From Mycobacterium sp. 1165178.9 (GTDB lineage: Bacteria > Actinomycetota > Actinomycetes > Mycobacteriales > Mycobacteriaceae): DNA of 35,678 nucleotides. Where the stretch lies: NCBI RefSeq assembly GCF_001673555.1, contig NZ_LZMB01000411.1, forward strand, positions 1 to 35,678. Reading direction: 5' to 3'. The translations under genes were made by a program, and so were the position numbers. Positions 22,532 through 30,247 of this stretch are shown here, piece after piece. Numbering within the stretch: the stretch's first letter is position 1; every line of letters begins with the position of its first letter. Under the pieces are notes generated by a model. The model worked only from the letters and a program-made list of their open reading frames with translations. It ran no database searches and had not been told where the DNA came from.

Positions 22532-24697
22532 CTAGTTGATCAGCGGGTCACGGGGCATGCCGAGGATCCGCTCGGCGATCTGATTGCGCGTCACTTCCGA
22601 CGTGCCGCCGGCGATCGCCATGCCGCGGGCCCCCATCATCAGCCGGCCGGCCAGGGCGCCGGGACCATCGGTCAGCGCGACGTCCGGCCCCAGCAGCGCC
22701 GCCATGATCGCGGCGCCCTCCACCATGTGCTCGGCCAGCTTCAGCTTGGTGACGTTGCCCTCCGGGCCGGGCCCCGCGCCTTCGACGCTGCGCGCGGCGC
22801 GCCGCAAGTTCAGCAACCGCAGCGCGGTTTCCTCGGCCAGGTACAAGCCGACTCGAACTCGCCCGCCCGCCAACCGATCCGGGCGCTGCTCGGTGAGCTG
22901 AACGAGTTGGTCGGCCAGCCCCTCGTAAAACGATCCGCTGCCGCCGATGCTGACCCGCTCGTTGCCGAGCGTCGCCCGCGCGACGGTCCACCCGGAGTTG
23001 GGTGTCCCGACGACGTCCTCATCGGGAACGAACAGGTCGTTGAAGAAGACCTCGTTGAAATCCGAGCCGCCGGTCATCTGCCGCAGCGGGCGCACCTCCA
23101 CCTCGGGCGCCTTCATATCGACGATCACCGTGGTGATGCCGGCGTGCTTCGGGGCGTCGGGGTCCGTGCGCACCGTGGCAAGACCGCGCGCGCAGTAGTG
23201 CGCCCCGCTGGTCCACACCTTCTGGCCGTTGATCTTCCAGCCGCCGTCCACCCGGGTGGCACGCGTCTTGATGGACGCGGCGTCCGAGCCGGCGTCAGGC
23301 TCGGAGAAGAGCTGGCACCAAATCTCGTCCTTGCGCAGCGCCTTCTGGACGAATCGTTCGATCTGCCAAGGCGTTCCGTGCTGGATCAGGGTCAGGATCA
23401 CCCAGCCGGTGATCCCGTAGTCGGGCCGCTTGATGCCTGCAGCGCGGAACTCCTCCTCGATCACGAGCTGCGCGACGGCGTCGGCCGCGCGTCCCCACGG
23501 CTTGGGCCAGTGCGGCATCACGTAGCCCGTCTCGATCAGCTTGTCGCGCTGGGCCTCTTTATCCAGGGCGGCGATCTCGGCGGCGTCGGCGCGGATGCCG
23601 GTGCGCAGTTCTTCGGCTTCCGGCGGCAGGTCGAGGCTGTTCTCGCGGGCGACGCCCGCGGCGGTGCGCTCGAAAACGTCGGCGCCCGGCGCGTCGCCGC
23701 CGAACAGTGCCGCGCTCACCACCGCGCGGCGCAGGTGCAGATGCGCGTCGTGTTCCCAGGTGAAGCCGATGCCGCCGTGCACCTGGACGTTGAGTTCGGC
23801 ATTGCGGACGTAGGCCGGGAAGGCCAGCGCCGCGGCCACCGCGCCGATCAGCCGGAATTGCTCCTCGTCCTCGCCCGCCGCGCGCGCGGCGTCCCAGACG
23901 GCCGCGATCCCGGACTCGGCGCCCACCAGCATGTTCGCGCAGTGATGCTTGATCGCCTGAAATGTGGCGATGGTGCGCCCGAACTGCTGGCGCACCTTTG
24001 CGTAGTCGACGGCGGTGTCGACGCAGTCCGACGCCCCGCCCACCGCCTCGGCGGCCAGCAACGTGCGGGCTCGGGCCACCGCCGATTGGCGCGCCCCCGG
24101 CAAGATGTCATCGCCGGACACCCGCACGTTTTGCAGGCGGACGCGTCCGGATCGGCGCGTCGGATCGAAGTTCTCGGGCACCTCGAGCGAGACACCCTCG
24201 CGGCCACGTTCGATCACCAGCACGTCGTCACCCGCAGCGATCAGCAACAGCTCGGCCAGCCCGGCGCCCAGGACGATTCCCGCCTCCCCGTCGGCCACGC
24301 CGTCTTTGACCCCCACCTGGCCGTCCAGCCCGACGCCCGCGGTGACGGTTCCGTCGATCAGGCCGGGCAGCAGCCGCGACTTCTGTTCGGCGGCGCCATC
24401 TTTGGCGATCACCGCCGAGGCGATCACGGTGGGCACGAAGGGCCCGGGCGCGACCGCGCGACCGAGTTCTTCGATCACCACGACGAGTTCGGGCAACCCG
24501 AATCCTGAGCCGCCGTATTCCTCGTCGACGTGCAGGCCGAGCCATCCCAGCTCGACCAGGTTCTGCCAGAACGCGGGGCGGGGCTCGTCGGAGGCGTCGA
24601 GCAGCGATCGCGCCGCCCAGCGCGCCTTCTGCGAGGTCAGGAACCCGCGGGCTACCTCGGCGAGTTCACGATGGTCGTCGGTTATTGCGATACCCAT
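22532..24697 (-). CDS. fadE22: Fused tandem acyl-CoA dehydrogenase FadE22
   Basis: A 721-residue protein, the length of M. tuberculosis FadE22 (Rv3061c), made of two acyl-CoA dehydrogenase modules. Module 1 (about 1-370) has GLHVDEEYGGSGFG, AVDYAKVRQQFGRTIATFQA and QVHGGIGFTWEHD. Module 2 (about 375-721) has WCQLFSEPDAGSDAASIKT, the FAD-binding WTSGAHY region and the end GGTSEVTRNQIAERILGMPRD. The acidic residue often present as EGT near the C-terminus is Gly here (GGT), so the catalytic base must lie elsewhere or in the other module. Fusions recall the FadE heterotetramers of steroid degradation, in which two different subunits share one active site. The ATG at 24697 has GAGGAGGG upstream. 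The substrate is unknown. Confidence 0.93.
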   Translation of the reverse strand: MGIAITDDHRELAEVARGFLTSQKARWAARSLLDASDEPRPAFWQNLVELGWLGLHVDEEYGGSGFGLPELVVVIEELGRAVAPGPFVPTVIASAVIAKDGAAEQKSRLLPGLIDGTVTAGVGLDGQVGVKDGVADGEAGIVLGAGLAELLLIAAGDDVLVIERGREGVSLEVPENFDPTRRSGRVRLQNVRVSGDDILPGARQSAVARARTLLAAEAVGGASDCVDTAVDYAKVRQQFGRTIATFQAIKHHCANMLVGAESGIAAVWDAARAAGEDEEQFRLIGAVAAALAFPAYVRNAELNVQVHGGIGFTWEHDAHLHLRRAVVSAALFGGDAPGADVFERTAAGVARENSLDLPPEAEELRTGIRADAAEIAALDKEAQRDKLIETGYVMPHWPKPWGRAADAVAQLVIEEEFRAAGIKRPDYGITGWVILTLIQHGTPWQIERFVQKALRKDEIWCQLFSEPDAGSDAASIKTRATRVDGGWKINGQKVWTSGAHYCARGLATVRTDPDAPKHAGITTVIVDMKAPEVEVRPLRQMTGGSDFNEVFFNDLFVPDEDVVGTPNSGWTVARATLGNERVSIGGSGSFYEGLADQLVQLTEQRPDRLAGGRVRVGLYLAEETALRLLNLRRAARSVEGAGPGPEGNVTKLKLAEHMVEGAAIMAALLGPDVALTDGPGALAGRLMMGARGMAIAGGTSEVTRNQIAERILGMPRDPLIN

Positions 24698-24797
24698 GAG
24701 GGCCCTCCTCGCGCCGCATGCCAGCCGGGTTCGATTGTCCCGCTCCACCTCGGGCCGCCGCGCGGTCCGCATCGTCGGAGCTGAAGCTGGGTGGCCT

Positions 24798-24822
24798 GCC
24801 CCGCTTCGAGGGGAAGCGGGGC
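24798..24822 (-). terminator. Hairpin between the HSD10-like gene and fadE22
   Basis: GCCCCGCTTC (24798-24807) and GAAGCGGGGC (24813-24822) form a perfect 10-bp stem with a 5-nt loop. It lies 50 bp after the dehydrogenase stop, so it may end that transcript. It is also downstream of the candidate fadE22 -10 (24835-24840), so it could instead be structure in the fadE22 leader. Confidence 0.5.
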
Positions 24823-24833
24823 GGCTGCCTAAA

Positions 24834-24849
24834 GAGTGTACTTAATGCG
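24834..24849 (-). promoter_or_regulatory. Shared element GAGTGTACT, copy 2 (fadE22 promoter)
   Basis: GAGTGTACTTAATGCG matches the element between the thiolase and OB genes (22169-22184) at 13 of 16 positions. On the minus strand it contains TACACT (24835-24840), a good -10 for fadE22 with a leader of about 130 nt. No clear -35 is visible. Confidence 0.45.
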
Positions 24850-24871
24850 GGGAGTGCCCAATCGGGGGCGT

Positions 24872-25639
24872 CTACTTGGGCGCGAACCGCTGCCCGGCGT
24901 CCAGGCGCAGGCATTGACCGTTGAGCATCGGGTTGTCCACGATGGCGGCGACCAGCTTCGCGTACTCCTCGGGACGGCCGAGGCGCTTGGGGAACGCCGC
25001 GTCCTTCGTCAGCTGGGTGGCGAATTCGTCGGGAATGCCCTGGGTCAACCCGGTGGCGAACAGGCTCGGGGCGATTCCCAGCACGCGGATGCCCACCGAG
25101 CCCAGGTCGCGGGCCATCGTCAGGCACATCCCGGCGATCCCAGCCTTGGCGGCGGTGTAGGCGACCTGGCCGATCTGGCCCTCGAAGGCCGCGATCGAGG
25201 CGGTGTTGATGATGACGCCACGCTCCCCGGTGTCGGGGTCTTCGGGCTCGTTCTTGGCCATGTGCGCGGCCGCCAGCCGGCTGATGTTGAAGGTGGCGAT
25301 CAGGTTCAGGTCGATCACCGACTGGAAGGACTCGAGGTCGTGCGGTCCCGACTTGGTCAGCGTCCGCTTGGCGATACCGCCACCCGCGGTGGTGATCACG
25401 ACGTGCAGCCCGCCGAGCTTGTCGACCGCGGCCTGCAGCGTCTCTTCGGTGCCGGTGAAGTCGGTAACGTCAACCGGGTAGAAGGTACCCCCGACGCCCT
25501 CGGCGACGGTCTTACCGTCGGAGCCCTCGCGGTCGAGGATGGCGACATCCGCACCGCGTTCGTGCAGCAGCTCGGCGCTGGCGCGGCCCATTCCCGATGC
25601 GCCGCCGATGACGACGACCTTCTTCCCACTGATCTCCAT
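24872..25639 (-). CDS. HSD10-like 3-hydroxyacyl-CoA dehydrogenase (SDR family)
   Basis: A 255-residue SDR with the pattern of type II 3-hydroxyacyl-CoA dehydrogenases: VVVIGGASGMGRASAELL (residues 8-25) binds NAD, TTAGGG replaces NNAG, and the catalytic set is NTASIAAFEGQIGQVAYTAAK with Ser, Tyr and Lys. LGIAPSLFATGL and KRLGRPEEYAKLV match the HSD10 group. It would oxidise a 3-hydroxyacyl-CoA or hydroxysteroid with NAD. The ATG at 25639 follows AAAGGAG. It is the first gene of a leftward run that continues with fadE22, though a hairpin and a second promoter lie between them. Two palindromes upstream suggest repressor control. Confidence 0.92.
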   Translation of the reverse strand: MEISGKKVVVIGGASGMGRASAELLHERGADVAILDREGSDGKTVAEGVGGTFYPVDVTDFTGTEETLQAAVDKLGGLHVVITTAGGGIAKRTLTKSGPHDLESFQSVIDLNLIATFNISRLAAAHMAKNEPEDPDTGERGVIINTASIAAFEGQIGQVAYTAAKAGIAGMCLTMARDLGSVGIRVLGIAPSLFATGLTQGIPDEFATQLTKDAAFPKRLGRPEEYAKLVAAIVDNPMLNGQCLRLDAGQRFAPK

Positions 25640-25679
25640 CCGGGCGTCTCCTTTGTGGTTGTCAGAATGCCTGCGATCT

Positions 25680-25706
25680 GTAACGTTACGTAGGCACGCT
25701 AGCGTG
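25680..25706. promoter_or_regulatory. Two palindromes between the HSD10-like gene and ligB
   Basis: GTAACGTTAC (25680-25689) and CACGCTAGCGTG (25695-25706) are perfect palindromes with centres 16 bp apart in a 111-bp divergent gap. The second contains TAGCGT on both strands, a possible -10 in each direction. They look like operator sites for the dehydrogenase promoter, and possibly that of ligB. Confidence 0.55.
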
Positions 25707-25750
25707 TCCGTTCTTCAGGCCTGTCACCGAGCCATGCCAAGCTGGCAACC

Positions 25751-27292
25751 GTGCTCCTCCTTGACGTGGCAACGACGTCTGACGACGTCGGGAGCACGTC
25801 GTCGCGGCTGATCAAAGTCGCCCGGATCGCCGACCTGCTGACCCGTGCCGCACCCGATGCCGCGGTGGTCGCCATCGTGGTGTCGTGGCTTTCCGGTGAG
25901 TTGCGCCAGCGCCAGATCGGCGTGGGGTGGGCGGCGTTGCGCTCGCGCCCGCCGGCCGCCTCTCACCCATCGCTGACCGTCGCCGGCGTCGATGCGACCT
26001 TCTCCGACATCGGTGCCGTGTCGGGCAAGGGCGCGCAGGCGCGCCGCGCCGCGCTCCTGCGCGCCCTGTTCGCCGCGGCCACCGACGCCGAGCAGATGTT
26101 TCTGTTGCGGCTCCTCGGCGGCGAACTTCGCCAGGGCGCACTGGCCGGGATCATGGCCGACGCCGTGGCGAAGGCCGCCGGCGTCCCGGCGGCCGCGGTG
26201 CAGCGCGCCGCAATGCTGGGCGGGGACCTGCCGGCGGTGGCGGCGGCAACCCTGTCCGGACCGTTGGCCGGCTCGGCCTCGGCGCTGGACGCGTTCACCC
26301 TGCGGGTCGGCCGGCCGGTTGGCCCGATGTTGGCGCAGACCGCGACGAGCGTGGTCGATGCGATCGAACGTCACGGCGGGCACGCGATTTTCGAAGCCAA
26401 GCTGGACGGCGCGCGGGTACAGATTCACCGCGCCGGTGACGAGGTCACCGTCTACACCAGAAGCCTGGACGACGTCACCGCGCGGCTGCCCGAAGTGGTC
26501 GAGGCGACGCTGGCGCTTCCGGTAGACGACCTCATCGCCGACGGCGAGGCCATAGCGCTGCGGCCCGACAACAGGCCGCACCGCTTTCAGGTCACCGCCT
26601 CGCGCTTCGGCCGCTCCGTCGACATCGCCGCAGCCGTTGCCGCGCAACGGCTTTCGGTGTTCTTCTTCGACATCCTGCACCGGGACGGCGTCGACCTGCT
26701 CGACGCGCCGACCACCGAGAGGCTCTCCGCCCTCGACGCTTTGGTGCCACCGACGCAGCGGGTCGATCGGCTGCTCACCCCCGACCCCGCGGAAGCGGGC
26801 GCCTTCCTGGACGCGACGCTGGCCGCCGGCCACGAGGGTGTGATGGCCAAGGCGCCCGACGCGCCGTATCAGGCGGGCCGCCGGGGAGCGGGCTGGCTGA
26901 AGGTCAAGCCGGTGCACACACTGGATCTGGTGGTGCTCGCGGTCGAGTGGGGTTCGGGGCGCCGCCGCGGCAAACTCTCCAACATCCACCTGGGCGCACG
27001 CGACCCGGTGAACGGCCAATTCATCATGGTGGGAAAGACTTTCAAGGGCATGACCGACGCCATGCTGGACTGGCAGACCGCTCGATTCAGCGAACTCGCC
27101 ATCGGCGGAACGGACGGTTACGTCGTCCATGTGCGGCCCGAGCAGGTGGTCGAAATCGCCCTGGACGGCGTGCAGAAATCGTCGCGCTACCCCGGGGGGC
27201 TGGCGCTGCGGTTCGCCCGCGTCGTGCGCTATCGCGACGACAAGGGCCCCGCCGAAGCCGACACCATCGACGCCGTGCGCGCGCTGTACTGA
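25751..27292 (+). CDS. ligB: ATP-dependent DNA ligase LigB
   Basis: A 513-residue ATP-dependent DNA ligase matching M. tuberculosis LigB (Rv3062) in place and layout. The N-terminal helical DNA-binding domain (1-200) is followed by the nucleotidyltransferase core: the adenylation lysine is Lys217 in motif I (EAKLDGAR), then DGEAIAL (motif III), [10 protein letters not shown] (IIIa), HEGVMAKAP (IV) and WLKVKP (V). The C-terminal OB domain runs to the end. It joins nicks in double-stranded DNA; mycobacteria depend on the NAD ligase LigA, and LigB is dispensable. The GTG at 25751 has CTCC-rich sequence around it rather than a clear ribosome site, so the start is less certain than the family. Confidence 0.95.
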   Translation: MLLLDVATTSDDVGSTSSRLIKVARIADLLTRAAPDAAVVAIVVSWLSGELRQRQIGVGWAALRSRPPAASHPSLTVAGVDATFSDIGAVSGKGAQARRAALLRALFAAATDAEQMFLLRLLGGELRQGALAGIMADAVAKAAGVPAAAVQRAAMLGGDLPAVAAATLSGPLAGSASALDAFTLRVGRPVGPMLAQTATSVVDAIERHGGHAIFEAKLDGARVQIHRAGDEVTVYTRSLDDVTARLPEVVEATLALPVDDLIADGEAIALRPDNRPHRFQVTASRFGRSVDIAAAVAAQRLSVFFFDILHRDGVDLLDAPTTERLSALDALVPPTQRVDRLLTPDPAEAGAFLDATLAAGHEGVMAKAPDAPYQAGRRGAGWLKVKPVHTLDLVVLAVEWGSGRRRGKLSNIHLGARDPVNGQFIMVGKTFKGMTDAMLDWQTARFSELAIGGTDGYVVHVRPEQVVEIALDGVQKSSRYPGGLALRFARVVRYRDDKGPAEADTIDAVRALY

Positions 27293-27332
27293 ACCGGGCT
27301 TTGGCGAACAGGCGCAGTTGGTTCTGCGCGCG

Positions 27333-27338
27333 TAGGGT
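27333..27338 (+). promoter_or_regulatory. -10 hexamer of cstA (likely leaderless)
   Basis: TAGGGT ends 7 nt before the GTG at 27346, the spacing that puts the transcription start on the first base of the start codon. No good -35 is visible. Confidence 0.4.
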
Positions 27339-27345
27339 TTCCGCC

Positions 27346-29625
27346 GTGGCAGTCAGAGGGCACGGCGACGACGTCAGCTATATCCGTACCGACGAAGACC
27401 TGCCACCGGTCGCCATCGTCGACCGCTCTCCTATCACCGCGCGGCACAAGATCGTGTTCAGCGTCATCGCGGTGCTCGGCGCCGTCGCCTGGGCGATCAT
27501 CGCGGTCTCCCGGGGCGAGGCGGTCAACGCGGTGTGGATTGTCGTCGCGGCGATATGTACGTACATCATCGGATACCGGTTCTATGCGCGGTTGATCGAG
27601 ATGAAGATCGTCCGTCCGCGCGACGACTACGCCACGCCGGCCGAGTTTCTCGAGGACGGCACCGACTTTGTGCCGACGGACCGGCGGGTGCTGTTCGGCC
27701 ATCATTTCGCCGCCATCGCCGGGGCCGGCCCGCTCGTCGGCCCCGTGCTGGCCATGCAGATGGGCTATCTGCCAGGCAGCATCTGGATCGTCATCGGCGC
27801 GGTATTCGGCGGCTGCGTGCAGGACTACCTGGTGTTGTGGATCTCCACCCGGCGGCGCGGCCGTTCGCTTGGCGAGATGGTCCGCGACGAGCTGGGCGCC
27901 GCGGGCGGGGCCGCCGCCCTCGTCGGGGTCCTCGTCATCATGGTGATCCTGATCGGGGTCTTGGCGCTGATCGTGGTGAGGGCGCTGGCTCAGAGCCCGT
28001 GGGGTGTCTTTTCGATAGCCATGACCATCCCCATCGCCCTCTTCATGGGTTGCTACCTGCGGTTCCTGCGTCCGGGGCGGGTATCAGAGGTATCGGTGAT
28101 CGGCTTCGCGCTGCTACTGCTCGCGGTGGTGTCCGGCAATTGGGTCGCCGAAACGCCCTGGGGCGCATCCTGGTTCACGCTGTCTCCGGTCACGCTGTGC
28201 TGGTGCCTCATCACATACGGTTTCGCCGCGTCCGTGCTGCCGGTCTGGCTGCTGTTGGCGCCGCGTGATTACCTGTCGACGTTCATGAAGGTCGGCTCCA
28301 TCGGGCTGCTCGCTGTCGGTGTCTGCATCGCACGGCCGGAGATGCAGGCACCCGCGATCACGCAGTTCGCCACCAGGGGCAACGGCCCGGTGTTCGCCGG
28401 CTCGCTATTCCCGTTTTTGTTCATCACCATCGCGTGCGGTGCGCTGTCCGGATTTCACGCGCTGATCTCGTCGGGGACGACACCCAAGCTGCTGGAGAAG
28501 GAAAGCCAGATGCGGCTGATCGGCTACGGCGGCATGATCACCGAGTCGTTCGTCGCCGTCATGGCGCTGATCACGGCGTCGATCATCAACCAGCATCTGT
28601 ACTTCACCATCAACTCGCCGGCGGCGCAGACCGGTGGCACCGCGGCCACCGCCACGCATTACGTCAATGGACTCGGGTTGCCGGGCGCCCCGACGACCGC
28701 GGACCAGATCAGTCAGGCCGCCAGCAGCGTCGGCGAGAAGTCGATCGTGTCGCGCACCGGTGGAGCACCAACGCTGGCGTGGGGAATGGCCGACGTGCTG
28801 CAGCGTGTGTTCGGCGGCGCGGGCCTCAAATCCTTCTGGTACCACTTCGCGATCATGTTCGAGGCGCTGTTCATCCTGACGACCCTCGACGCGGGCACCC
28901 GGGTCAACCGCTTCATGCTGTCCGACGCGCTGAGCAACCTCGGCGGGCCGCTGGCCAAGCTGCAAAGTCCTAGTTGGCGCCCGGGCGTCTGGGGTTGCAG
29001 CCTGGCCGTGGTCGCCGCGTGGGGCGGCATCCTGCTGATGGGCGTGAGCGATCCGCTCGGCGGCATCAACACGCTGTTCCCACTGTTCGGTATCGCCAAC
29101 CAACTGCTCGCGGGCATCTCGCTGACCGTCATCACCGTGGTGGTCATCAAGAAGGGCCAGTTGAATTGGGCGTGGATTCCGGGGATTCCCCTGGTGTGGG
29201 ATCTTGCGGTCACGCTGACCGCGTCGTGGCAAAAGATCTTCTCCGCGGATCCCGCCGTCGGCTATTGGACGCAGCACTCCATGTACCTGGCGGCCAAACA
29301 AGCGGGCAAGGCGGCGTTCGGTTCGGCCAAGGACGCGCATCAGCTCGACGAAGTCATCAGGAACACCTTCATCCAGGGCACGCTCTCGATCCTGTTCGCG
29401 ATGACCGTCGTGATCGTGGTGATCGCCGGAGTCGTGGTCGCGTTCGGGGCGATTCGCGGACCGGCCAGTAAGTTGAGCCGGCCCTTGGCCGAGGACGACC
29501 CGGTGCCGTCAAAGCGGTTCGCGCCCGCGGGCCTGATTCCCACGGCCGCGGAACGAGGGTTGCAGCGGCAATGGGACGAGCCGCCGACGTCGGCTCCTGG
29601 GGTCGTCGGCGCTCAGGAGCGATGA
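27346..29625 (+). CDS. cstA: Carbon starvation protein A (peptide/pyruvate transporter family)
   Basis: A 759-residue integral membrane protein of the CstA family, close in length to Rv3063. A hydrophilic N-terminus of about 40 residues precedes many membrane segments starting with KIVFSVIAVLGAVAWAIIAVS. Conserved stretches are GHHFAAIAGAGPLVGPVLA, FGGCVQDYLVLWISTRRRG, SGFHALISSGTTPKLL and NTLFPLFGIANQLLAGI. E. coli CstA takes up peptides during starvation and its paralog takes up pyruvate; the substrate here is unproven. The track-length frame extends upstream into ligB, but the GTG at 27346 begins the hydrophilic tail expected and lies 7 nt after a TAGGGT hexamer. It is 53 bp after ligB. 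Confidence 0.94.
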   Translation: MAVRGHGDDVSYIRTDEDLPPVAIVDRSPITARHKIVFSVIAVLGAVAWAIIAVSRGEAVNAVWIVVAAICTYIIGYRFYARLIEMKIVRPRDDYATPAEFLEDGTDFVPTDRRVLFGHHFAAIAGAGPLVGPVLAMQMGYLPGSIWIVIGAVFGGCVQDYLVLWISTRRRGRSLGEMVRDELGAAGGAAALVGVLVIMVILIGVLALIVVRALAQSPWGVFSIAMTIPIALFMGCYLRFLRPGRVSEVSVIGFALLLLAVVSGNWVAETPWGASWFTLSPVTLCWCLITYGFAASVLPVWLLLAPRDYLSTFMKVGSIGLLAVGVCIARPEMQAPAITQFATRGNGPVFAGSLFPFLFITIACGALSGFHALISSGTTPKLLEKESQMRLIGYGGMITESFVAVMALITASIINQHLYFTINSPAAQTGGTAATATHYVNGLGLPGAPTTADQISQAASSVGEKSIVSRTGGAPTLAWGMADVLQRVFGGAGLKSFWYHFAIMFEALFILTTLDAGTRVNRFMLSDALSNLGGPLAKLQSPSWRPGVWGCSLAVVAAWGGILLMGVSDPLGGINTLFPLFGIANQLLAGISLTVITVVVIKKGQLNWAWIPGIPLVWDLAVTLTASWQKIFSADPAVGYWTQHSMYLAAKQAGKAAFGSAKDAHQLDEVIRNTFIQGTLSILFAMTVVIVVIAGVVVAFGAIRGPASKLSRPLAEDDPVPSKRFAPAGLIPTAAERGLQRQWDEPPTSAPGVVGAQER

Positions 29626-29666
29626 CCGTACCCGCCGAAGTGCCGTAGCCCGCAGCGCACAAATAG

Positions 29667-29678
29667 GTAGTCAACTAC
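29667..29678. promoter_or_regulatory. Palindrome upstream of the small-protein pair
   Basis: GTAGT (29667-29671), CA, ACTAC (29674-29678) is an inverted repeat in the 147-bp gap after cstA, about 95 bp before the next gene. It may be an operator or activator site; the regulator is unknown. Confidence 0.35.
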
Positions 29679-29772
29679 GCGTGCGTACTGGTGATCGCCG
29701 ACCGTACGTTGAGTCCATCACCGGCCCGACCTACCTGGTCAACGGGACCGCAACATGAAGAAGGTGGACGAA

Positions 29773-30066
29773 ATGCTGGTCACGCCAACGGGAATCCGGA
29801 CCGCACCCGATACTCAGCCCATACCGCAACCGTCCTCGGCGGCGCCCTCGGTCGAGGCGGCGTCCGCGGAGGTCCTGATCACCACCCAGCAGGTGCTGTT
29901 CGACACCGCCGTCGTGCAGCGGACGCGTCGCGCCCCGCTCGCCAGCCGGATCGGCGCCGCGCTGCGGCGGATGGCGGCGGACGCGAATCAGCCGCGGCAT
30001 CCCTACCTGAGGCATTACGCCTACCTCGAGGACGCCCGCATGGCGCGCGAAATGGAGAGGTTGTGA
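29773..30066 (+). CDS. Uncharacterised small soluble protein
   Basis: A 97-residue protein I do not recognise. The N-terminal third is proline/alanine-rich and probably disordered (TAPDTQPIPQPSSAAPS). The rest is helical and basic, with TRRAPLASRIGAALRRMAAD and a conserved-looking end, HPYLRHYAYLEDARMAREME. The ATG at 29773 is preferred because AAGGTGG stands just before it; an ATG at 29755 would add MKKVDE. There is no signal peptide or membrane segment. Its stop overlaps the GTG of the next small gene (GTGA), so the two are translationally coupled and probably interact. Codon use looks like real coding sequence (strong third-position GC). Confidence 0.7.
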   Translation: MLVTPTGIRTAPDTQPIPQPSSAAPSVEAASAEVLITTQQVLFDTAVVQRTRRAPLASRIGAALRRMAADANQPRHPYLRHYAYLEDARMAREMERL

Positions 30067-30179
30067 ACGCTATCGTCAGCGTCGCCTGCGTCGGGTTGAT
30101 GATGCTGCTCGCAGTGGGGACGTACAACCTGCAGTGGTGGCTCGAGCGCTACGACTACGAACGCCACTTCGAGGACTGA
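30063..30179 (+). CDS. 38-residue single-span membrane protein
   Basis: A small frame started by GTG at 30063 inside the stop of the previous gene (GTGA overlap). The product has one membrane segment, AIVSVACVGLMMLLAVGTY (residues 3-21), followed by an aromatic, charged tail with WWLERYDYERHFED. The coupled start, the clean hydrophobic/charged division and the strong codon bias support a real protein. It would anchor the soluble upstream partner to the membrane (inferred). Function unknown. Confidence 0.65.
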   Translation: MNAIVSVACVGLMMLLAVGTYNLQWWLERYDYERHFED

Positions 30180-30235
30180 CCGAACGCGAAGGCACGCCAC
30201 GCGAAAAGTTCGTGCCGAAGTAAGCGGCGCGGTCC

Positions 30236-30241
30236 TAAACT
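30236..30241 (+). promoter_or_regulatory. -10 hexamer of the Hsp70-like gene (likely leaderless)
   Basis: TAAACT ends 6 nt before the ATG at 30248, which places the predicted transcription start on the start codon. The -35 is not recognisable. Confidence 0.5.
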
Positions 30242-30247
30242 TGCGCG

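Noticed and set aside
22727..24508. 593-codon open frame on the plus strand across fadE22
   Set aside because: Antisense shadow of a strongly biased high-GC gene; the product has no recognisable domain and fadE22 is certain.
26947..27345. N-terminal extension of the cstA frame into ligB
   Set aside because: The extension is Arg-rich out-of-frame ligB sequence; the CstA family N-terminus begins at 27346.
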